Part shown: one piece after another, positions 55,553 through 64,000 of the stretch | Numbering within the stretch: position 1 is the first letter of the stretch | How the letters are laid out: each line of letters starts with the position of its first letter | From: Dryococelus australis | Taxonomy: Eukaryota; Arthropoda; Insecta; Phasmatodea; Phasmatidae | Assembly: GCA_029891345.1 (NCBI GenBank) | Contig: CM056995.1 | Span: 81,717,895-81,781,894 of the forward strand | Direction: 5' to 3' | DNA: 64,000 nucleotides | Translations under genes and position numbers: made by a program | The notes under the pieces: generated by a model | Databases searched by the model: none | What the model was told of the DNA's origin: nothing | What the model saw: only the letters and a program-made list of their open reading frames with translations

Positions 55553-58103
55553 GTGTGATTATGCCTCATTAAATAGTTAAGAATTCGTTGAGTTTTGTCA
55601 TCCGCTGTTCAGAGTCTTCCTGTTGTGTTGAATGCAGCTACTTTGAATGGTATATAATTAATTATTTTTATTTGATGGTAGAGCTGTTACAGACGTTGAG
55701 GCCGAGGATGATTCCAACCATCGTAAGTACCATGGAGGGTACCACTGACAAGGGTTTGAATGTGCGTAGGCACATCAGTGAAGCTTATTGTAACGTAGAG
55801 AAGGCTCCCGAAGAAAATGGAGAAGGATGTTTTGAGTATACATAAGTTTTATTTCCCCATGCCTGCTTTAAATAATTGATCAAATATTTCTTAACCCTGT
55901 ACCTTCTGTGTCATTTTCTTAATTTGATTCGCGAAATGTTCGTCGTAGATGGTACACCCAACCCGTTTTCTTACATTGCTGCAAAATGTTGTACGCTTGT
56001 TCTGCCCTCCTCTCCTCAATAATTCTCTGTTCTCATAAGGTTTCCGTGGGTTGCGTTCTTGCTTCTTGAATATATACCTGGTTTCATAACCTGACTGGAC
56101 CCATCTGAAGGTTCTACATTGTTGGAAGAGAAGGAGGACTATTTCTCTCCCTTGCTCATTGATGAGCCGGACTTAACATGATGTAAAATTTTTGTTCGCA
56201 CATTAACTAAAAACTAGAATTCTTGATTTATTTTTAAAATCTTCTATCCATTAACAGTTAAACATAATTGCAAGCTCTTTAATTTCACTAGAATGACACT
56301 GTTATTATTGTATTCCTGAAGCCTAACTGAATTATATAATGGGGTTCACCATGCTTTCCTTGCGCCATTAAATTTTGCCTTTCGGCGTCGCCAGTTTTGG
56401 CGATAGCTGGCAAATGGCAGGTGACAGAATTCTCAGAAAGAATTACGTGTTCGACACTTCCGCTTGTGGCTTGAGGCCGGTGTTGAGCCAGTGTATTCGC
56501 TTGAGGACCAGCGACAGTGATGCCACATGCTACATGCTGCCAGATTATCGCCTCAGTGGATTCGCGTCTTAAGCTAGATTACACATTAGTTAGTAGTGGG
56601 AGATGGAAGGTTCTGAACCAGCCGACACCTGGTACTGAAAAGCCTATAATCGAGAAGAGGTTTTAGTATTGGCAAATAAAAAGTAAAAAAAAAAAAAAAA
56701 AAAAAATCGAAAATCGAGGATCGGGAAAATATAGACGGACACTTAAGAGTTGATAGACCAGATACAGGATGGTCCAGCATTTGTTCTACAATTAGCTGTC
56801 ATGGAAACAACTGCATTACTTAACTCACACAATGAATTGTTTTAAGTATAAAATAAAATAAGGCAGTTTAGAGTATCTTTTAATTTAAAAATCAATTTTT
56901 AAAATATTTTAATCAGAAAAGGATAAGCTAATGGCATATGGCATTATTATTATTTTACCAATTTTTAGCTTCGTTTTCAACTTAAAAGTTTAGAATAAAG
57001 ACTTGGGAATGACAAAATCTTTGACACGGCTTAACAATTAAAAATAATTGTTTTATTTTTACCTGTACCTTTTTATTCCTAACCTATTATTACTTTCAAT
57101 GTTTGGTTACATTTTGCTATCAATATCGAATGAGAAAATATTTAAAGTGACATTTCAACAATTTCGCTGTGCCGTACGACTGTCTTACGATGAAATATTA
57201 AATGCAAAACCTGAGAGGGGGAACTACATTTAAAGGTCTATAAATGCGAGATGGCGCCAGAGATGGTCCCGAACCGCCTTGAGCTGTCTTCAGCAGAGCA
57301 CACATTAGCAGCCTCGGGCTGTCAGACAGTCGCCGACTCCAGCGAAGGAATGTTCGCTCTGGTTCGCCCAGCAGAACCGTTGATGCATGACTGGCATCAA
57401 GATCAGAATGCCGCTTTCGGCCACCACTGTTTGCTATGGCTGTTCAAGTGATTGACTTATCGTGAGGATATTTCATAATTTCGTGAAACGATATGGATGA
57501 AAACTGTGTTGTAATACCAAATCATTAAAAATAATAATATTAATTTTTTTTTAGAATTTATTTAAGAATTTAACGGAAAATCATGATTCCTAAAAAATTT
57601 TAAATTTATTATAACAAACGTTTGACTTCATATTAAGCATTTATTGTAGTCACAGGAGCGAAATGTTACAATTCCTTTGAACTCCGACATTTGGCTCACC
57701 TGTGGTTATGGTTTAAGTTATAGTTATTTTTAATTTAGATTTTATTTCATTAGTTAAAATTTAAATACCAGCAAACTACATAACAAAATTCCAACAATTT
57801 ATTTAATAAATTTATAATAACATGAACAATAATTTTAAGCTGTTTCCTAATGTATCATGTAAAAATGTATTATATTTAGAAATATGCACGAAATGCAATT
57901 AAAATTTAAAATTCCTAGAGCTCGTTTGATTCATTTTTAAAAATAAATTTTCCTCCGTCGTTATACGTTTTTCAGAATCACATCACATAGAAAAAATTCT
58001 TATTCAAAAAATAGTAGATATAATTTTATTCCATGGGACCTGGAGCAGTATGACGATTTGTAAATAATTTACCTCCATATAAGATCATTGGTCATTGAGC
58101 TTC
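55553..58103. other. intergenic, no gene assigned
   Basis: Open frames at 55,588-55,845, 56,375-56,572 and 57,251-57,451 have no recognised domain. A 30-bp A run lies at 56,678-56,706. On the minus strand at 56,080-55,920 a charged, helix-like stretch (IIEERRAEQAYNILQQCKK) is interrupted by stops and cannot be assigned. Confidence 0.35.
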
Positions 58104-58376
58104 ACAGTGTGCAGTACAGACCAAAATTATTTACACGTGCGTAATGTAAACAATTGTGATTATAATGTCCAAAAATTACCATGGCCTGCACATTCCCCTG
58201 ACATTTCCCCAATCGCTCATGTGTGGGACCAGTTGAAATGTCAGCTGTCGCCATGCGACAGTATCGGGGATTTGTACCACGCCGTCCGATTGTGTGGGCC
58301 CCGTCTGCCTCAGGATAACATCCGGGGTCTGCTGTACTCCATGTCAGAGCGTGTTTTAGTGTGTATTGAAGTGTGA
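58104..58376 (+). pseudogene. Tc1/mariner transposase C-terminal fragment
   Basis: LPWPAHSPDISPIAHVWDQL is the hallmark end of the Tc1-type catalytic domain. Then LPQDNIRGLLYSMSERVLVC matches the last helix. In active enzymes the motif is PIEHVWD, whose Glu is the third catalytic residue; here it is Ala. The first two Asp-containing parts are missing upstream. Only the last 90 or so codons survive. Confidence 0.75.
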
Positions 58377-59639
58377 GTGTCTACGACGTACTATTGAAGA
58401 TTAAGTGACGGCGTAACACACATATACAGGTAATTGTCCTGCTGCTTTGTTTTTGTCATCTTGTGTATTACTCAATTCTATTACTACATATATAAATTTT
58501 CAGTACCATCCGATGCGTCCTTCTGTACACTATTTTTTATTATCCGGCAGTGTAGTTAAGTGACTAGTTGTTTTTTTTTTTTTTTTTTTTTTTCATAAAA
58601 GTGATAGATATCAAACTATTCACAATTTGTATAACGTATTAATTAACTTTAGATACACAATGGAAGTCAAATTTTGACATAATTTTTTTATAACTGAATT
58701 AGTAACTCGAACCTATGAAATTTCTAATATAAGCTCAATTTGTATAGCCAACTTTTGATATTATTAATGATATTATTAATCTCGGAAGAAAGGCTGGTAT
58801 TATACATGTCTGCCCATTTGTACCATTGAAATATTTCTGATACAGGTCATGATAAGGGTGGGATTCGTAGGATCAAACTCGAATAAGTTACGCTTACAGC
58901 CTTTTCAAGGAACACCAAAATGGCAGAATTGCACATGGGTAGCATGATATTACACACAAGTTTAAACATCGGTCGTGTTTCATTACATCGTTAATTGTAA
59001 TTCCACATGATAGGTTTATTAGACAAATTTCAACAGAGTAACGCCAGCATTATGTAAAAAAACATACATTTTATTACAACTAAGATATAGGCCTAAATGA
59101 GAAATTGTATTATAACATAGATTTCCTTTCAGTGCCCAATAAAATCAAGCATTTAATACATTTAAGACTGGCGGATATCCAACATGTTGCATACTACAAA
59201 TACATACGATAATAAGAAGCGCGATTAAATTATTGACAGAAGGACAAACGCAATATAAAAAAGACATCAAATATAAGCTGCATGAGACCTATGACAGATA
59301 TAGCTGATAAAGAGTGATTGGTTTTCACCCCGTTTAAAATGATTCCTCATCACAATCAGGAAAATCAATCTTGTCATGCTCAATATCGCATGTAGCGCGA
59401 CTGTTCTGAAAGACCGCGTTAACAGGGCGATCGATCCGCCTCATCCATACACTTGAAATGGCTCCCGAAGGTTGCACAACAGAATAAAACTTCACATACA
59501 CATCTGTGGCGTCGCGTAACTTGTTGATGTCACAACAAATAATTTTAAGTACGGGCATATGGCCAACAAGAACAATGAAAAAATATAATACATACGCAAA
59601 AAGTAACAAATAAATACAACTTTCAGAAAATTACGTTAC
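58377..59639. other. intergenic, nothing recognised
   Basis: T run at 58,569-58,593. A minus-strand frame at 59,334-59,609 has no motif. Confidence 0.4.
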
Positions 59640-59880
59640 CCTTTAGGGTAGGGTAAGTAGGGCTTCACGTCTCATCGATAGCGCGGTCACTACGGACGGA
59701 TGAAGTTGTTTTGGGAAGCAGAGAAAAGGGGATGGGATCGGTCATGGCACCTAGTAAGGGCCTTGATTGATTTCGGGAAACCATTGGAAACAGAAATCAG
59801 GATGGCTGAACTGGGATCAGAACCCAGGTGTCCTCCCGAATACGAGTTTAAATGTTTACCATTGCGCGCACCTCACTCTG
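59640..59880 (-). mobile_element. SINE-like repeat, minus strand
   Basis: AACAGAAATCAGGATGGCTG, ACTGGGATCAGAACCCAGGT and a degenerate ACTACGGACGG border resemble the second SINE family (30.55 and 38.6 kb) read in reverse. A functional tRNA is not suggested. Confidence 0.4.
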
Positions 59881-61855
59881 TTTTCTTTTCAAGAAATGGA
59901 ATATCTAATAAGTGAAAAATATAATTAAGGCTCCCGTCTATCTGGTGCTAGAACTGCTTTTCAGAGTATTTAAAGTACTCGTTTTTCCACAAAAATATTA
60001 AACGTGCCTCCAGTGTGCTGATCTACGTAAAGAACACACATTTCAAACGAAAGGTTGTTGAGTGCTTTCAAGACGTCACGCACACAGCATTTTAGAGTAC
60101 CCCAAAATGGTAGAAAAACGGATTTTTCAAATCTCTGTATCTCGAAAAATGTGCATCAGATCCATACAGAACTACTCAAGGGTCCTGCATTGAACCTTGC
60201 TACATACTTTCCACCAATAAAATTATACGGTCACAGCTTAAAGTCCCATATAGGTACACGCAGTGCGACGAGAACATTGTACATCACTTCAGAGCATTGC
60301 GCTTAGGGGCGATAGCGCATTTGATGTGTTTGGTAGTGTCGCCTTTATCGCTCCCACGCTTCTCGGTCTCAAACGTGGAGCAAACGTCTAGGTAGGCAGG
60401 AAAGATACATCCCATCATCGAGTAAGTTTCGACGCCTTACATTACCACTATGACTTTGGACTTTTAAATTTATTTGTAAGCCTTGTTTTTGCATTTGCGT
60501 ATTTTATTGAAAGCTCTGTGCCTGTTGCTAGGAAAAACTTTAACAAATAATGACAAACTGTGGTGATAATTATGTTAAGTTATTATTTTCTCGGTGATCT
60601 ATAGTTAATTATGACGCGTCTTTTGAAAACACCTTAAGCTCGCTCCAGTATTATGAGTTATTGAATAACGATTGCCATGTAATGCAAGAATATCGTAAGA
60701 TCATAATTAATTTCATTTCCCTGTCAGGTTTTTTTTTTCAATAGACCCCCAAGCGGTCCAACCGGATATATTTTAATATGAGTTACAATATCTCGTACAT
60801 TTATTTGGATTATTCAGAAGTGCATTGATTGGCGTTCGAATCAACAAGAGAATAAAGAGCAATAAACTTCTCAGACTGTAAAATTATTGGGAAATCAGAT
60901 AACTGAAGATTGGAGCAATAAAACAGGACGATAGCAAATTACTCTCATCATTATTAATTAAAAATTAAATGCTTGCATCGGCACATTAAAATTTACTAGC
61001 GACAAGTCGGAACTTTGTTTACTATATAAAAAAATACGTCGTGGCTAGCTCCTGCGTAAAATTTAAAATAATCGGATATGATTGGAAGGAAATAAAAAAT
61101 AACATAACTGGTGACCCCTAGATTGTAAATGTAACAACCTCTGCAACAATCCTACAGACTAATATTATATTCTCGTAGATAAGAAAGTTGAAAACGTACA
61201 TATCTGTGAATGTCACCTAAACGAATGACAGAGGAAATGAAGCAATACATTTACGTTATCAGTGGATGTAATTTTATGAGGGGAAGAGCTCGTCTTAAAC
61301 GGTAGCGGCGGCCAACACAGAGAACTAGTAACACAATTTTAAAGGTGATAATACTGCTTCACAGTGCAATCACTCAGTTCATCAATGTAAATTTCATAGA
61401 CTATAAATGTGCGCAAAATTCCAAAATACACTACAGGAACGTTAACTACGATTACAGTGGCAGATAATGGGTTGTCCTGAGAAGTGTGTCTATAGTCTGT
61501 TCATCAAGAAGACAATTAAAGCAACATCCACGATCCCACACCAACGAAACAAACTTAACATTATCGCTCGTGTAGGAAAACCAAAACTTGCATAAAATGC
61601 GTAAATGATGAATTTCAAATCAGACGATTTACAGAAAATAAATGTTAACTCTTGTAGGAAATATCCTCAAAAATACAACTGTTTCCGGTTGTAAACGAGA
61701 CATGGATTCAGCGATGTCATCTGCGCAATGTAGCATGGCAGTAATTTCTCCGTGTACTTCATCTCCACCGATTTATCATCTTAGAACCTTATTTATATAT
61801 TGTTAAGTAATTGGTGATAGAAACGAAAATTCATGAGAGAGAGGAGAGGTTTTGG
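59881..61855. other. intergenic, nothing recognised
   Basis: 60,055-60,306 is open but motif-free. The interval 60,300-60,420 has repeat-like words, but I cannot bound an element. Confidence 0.35.
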
Positions 61856-62075
61856 CAGCTCATAACATGGAGGTCTTGAGAACCGAAGTGGGTGAAGTGA
61901 GGCGAGTATGGAGTAGCGCCGGAATGCGATGGCAGGAGAAACCCCGCCGACCAGCGACATTGTCCAATACGATTTCCACGCGCGAAAATCCGCGAGCGAC
62001 CCCACCGAGAATCGAACCCGGTGCGCCTAGATGGGAGTCGAGTAGTTTGACCGCAACACCACTGCAGTCTCGGAA
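61856..62075 (-). mobile_element. tRNA-derived SINE, minus strand
   Basis: On the minus strand GACTGCAGTGGTGTTGCGGT (A-box) and CACCGGGTTCGATTCTCGGT (B-box) are followed by GATTTTCGCGCGTGGAAATC and CGGCGCTACTCCATACTCGC. It is close to the 38.2 kb copy. Confidence 0.72.
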
Positions 62076-62283
62076 AATGCTTGATGTTAAGTGCAATCGA
62101 AATAGTGATGTTTTGGCCAACTAGATCCTATCAAGAGTGGAAAAGTTTTACAGCCATAACCAACCTTAATCTTTATCAGGGATTATTATGCACTATTGTG
62201 CTAGGAAACAAGAGTAGAATATTAGAAAACCTGAGAGCACCTCGCTTGTCAACCTGAAACATGCAGCTGGTCAATAATGTTAC
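62076..62283. other. short spacer
   Basis: Nothing recognised. Confidence 0.4.
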
Positions 62284-62725
62284 TATAGGCTGTTCACGGT
62301 AAAATGAGTACTTTTGGAAGCCCTGCTAAAGATCTGCTTGTATGCATGTTGTGTATGCCTCCGTCCTATATAAAATTAACACTGTCATGAGCCTCATCAC
62401 TTTATTCATGCGTCGATCAAGTGAAACTGTGAAATTATTAAGAATGTAAATGCTTTACAAATCTGCTCATTTTTAAATTTCGACGCATTATAAAAAAAAT
62501 AGAAAGCGAAAGAAATAATTTTAAGTTATCACAAATGGTTACCTAACATTTTCTATTTGATGTTAAGATAACGAGCTACTGTCTATCAATCGTTACCATC
62601 TTTACTGGGCGAATGTCATTAAGTGCACCCATTAAAATACATGGATGCCAGGTCAGTGACTTTCTTTATAATGTTCATTGTAAAGTGCTCACTTTATCGT
62701 GCTCACTTTATCGTGAACATCCTTT
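62284..62725. mobile_element. MITE family A copy with duplicated right end
   Basis: It starts TATAGGCTGTTCACGGTAAA and ends ...CTTTATCGTGAACATCCTTTA. GTGCTCACTTTATC occurs twice in a row just inside the right terminus. TA-bounded and in the same orientation as 22,980. Confidence 0.85.
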
Positions 62726-63379
62726 ACATAATGATAGGAAGATCTCCATATCTGAAATAGTGTGCGGGTGCACATATTCAATAATATTTACAGCGAGTGC
62801 AAGTGAGTATTATGAGAAATTGATTGCTCCTCAAAATAACTTTCAATGACTTTGGAAAGTCATCAGGAAGACTGCCTTTAATGTAAATTTGATCCAACCC
62901 GCCATTAAATTATTTCCATGGCAATCATACTGGACGTACACTCGAACTGATTACCAGGGACGACAAAAATATTCAGGTAATTATTATAGCTGTAGATATA
63001 TGAGATACATGGTGGAATTTTTTATTTTTACAATTAAAGGAGGTAGCCCAGTTCTCTTTTTTTTTTTACAAAACATCTTAGCAGAGACTAATAAATTCAG
63101 AAAGATCCATATCCAACATGGTGAAAATCTTTCCCGCCTACTTTCTTTTCTATTTTCAGTAGCAGTTAAGCGTACATTTAATTGCTTAAATGTTAAAAAC
63201 AAAGCGAATTATTCATTTTCTACGTTGAACAGTTTCTGCAATGTAAGCTGGTGCCCGTTATTCATTTTACTACAACCATACATTAAAGATTTTTGCTTCG
63301 TAATTTTATTTCAAAAATGGTTATCGGGAGAAAGAACTCCGTCTCCGACTTTCCTTTAAAAGTGCATTGTAATATAGAT
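62726..63379. other. intergenic, nothing recognised
   Basis: A 156-codon open frame (62,889-63,359) begins at a TTG, is Phe-rich and has no recognisable domain. I treat it as chance. Confidence 0.35.
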
Positions 63380-64000
63380 ATGAATTTCCCTGCGGGCTGA
63401 GCGAAACGCCGGTGTGGAGAGGCCACCACAGACGGACTCCTGGTTGTGCCGCTGTATCACAGATAGGACTTCAGCACAGGTCTTGACCCCTTCAAGGTGC
63501 GCGGAGGTTGGTAATTAGCCAGCTAGCCGACGGGATCGCTGCTGGCAGCGAGCCCCTCTACCTCCTTCCACCACGTACTTCACGTTCATAAGAAGCCTGT
63601 CAACGAGCTGGTAATAATGTGAATAGCCGTCACAAGAGGCTCGCCGCTGGTTCGGATACTGTGTTACTAATTGGTTGGTAGCCCGTATGGGTGGGAGGGG
63701 AGCTAGTGGAGGGGGCAGGGTTGCCTAGCAACCCGACAACAGTCGCCTGCTAATGAGCGGTCAAGTGTTGTATTCTGATAGTTACAGCATCCCCCGGGCC
63801 TGCTCCGAGAAGCTCTCCATCCCCCCCCCCCAAACCGCACCAAGACCCACTCGAAACCCCCAATCAAAATCGCCATCTGCTATGCAAGGTTTGCGTGGCC
63901 GCTGGCCGCGGCGGAAAAGCAAGGCAGATGCGAGACACACGCTCATGTAGCTCCCCCCTCCCTGACCAACTTCGTGACGTCAGTATTGTTATATGTAGGC
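63380..64000. other. GC-richer island at the window edge
   Basis: GC-rich sequence with GGTAATTAGCCAGC (63,510-63,523) and ACTAATTGG words, a C run at 63,819-63,830 and an X-box-like site at 63,720. No gene is identified; the island may continue beyond the window. Confidence 0.35.
63718..63734. promoter_or_regulatory. RFX-type X-box candidate
   Basis: GGGTTGCCTAGCAACCC fits the GTNRCC-N(0-3)-RGYAAC pattern bound by RFX factors and is nearly palindromic. The target gene is unknown. Confidence 0.4.

Noticed and set aside
55693-55722. 30-nt micro-exon between TTACAG and GTAAGT
   Set aside because: Too short and without supporting neighbouring exons; splice-like words are frequent.
55920-56080. 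Charged helix-like minus-strand reading
   Set aside because: Interrupted by stops and has no identifiable family.
61856-62075. tRNA gene
   Set aside because: Same SINE family as at 38.2 kb; boxes only.
62889-63359. 156-codon open frame
   Set aside because: Begins at TTG with no upstream ATG, is Phe-rich and low-complexity in places, and has no recognisable family.

Overview
The window looks like AT-rich, repeat-laden nuclear DNA of an insect (perhaps a polyneopteran; that is a guess from repeat content, not a measurement). No complete host gene is visible. The recognisable coding material comes almost entirely from transposable elements and, above all, from two decayed Polinton/Maverick (adintovirus-like) elements, which are integrated virus-like DNA transposons with adenovirus-type capsid genes.

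Element 1 (3,073-20,880, about 17.8 kb) has about 1 kb terminal inverted repeats. Its left arm carries two rightward open frames of unknown function behind a CCAAT/TATA promoter region. The middle holds a leftward structural block: a PLA2-like relic, a small basic membrane-active core protein, an adenain-like protease, penton and major capsid protein. It also holds rightward fragments of a C2H2 zinc-finger protein and the integrase chromodomain. The right arm has two leftward accessory genes. About 8 kb between 5.5 and 13.7 kb is filler, including a MITE, a SINE and a non-LTR retrotransposon relic. DNA polymerase B and the packaging ATPase are not seen.

Element 2 (39,265-53,018, about 13.8 kb) is older and more damaged but retains more of the canonical order. 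Leftward it has PLA2-like protein, protease, penton, major capsid protein and a small conserved ORF. Rightward it has FtsK/A32-type ATPase, a Polinton-associated protein and an rve integrase with chromodomain. Its termini share the AGTAGTAGG start with element 1. No polymerase B is visible here either.

Outside the two elements (1-3,072; 20,881-39,264; 53,019-64,000) the sequence is mostly non-coding. It holds at least seven copies or fragments of one MITE family (A), three of a second (B), a near-palindromic MITE (C), tRNA-derived SINEs, a YqaJ-nuclease relic, a Tc1/mariner transposase relic and several microsatellites. GC-richer islands (about 0-0.8, 1.8-2.4, 21.9-22.3, 32.1-32.5, 35.6-36.3, 53.9-54.3 and 63.4-64 kb) may be host regulatory sequence; some carry homeodomain-type sites, an RFX-type X-box, or a TATA-initiator-splice-donor arrangement.

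In a working Polinton the protease would mature the capsid proteins, the ATPase would package DNA, integrase would insert it and polymerase B would replicate it by protein priming. Here every enzyme that can be read carries a disabling change, so both elements appear to be fossils.
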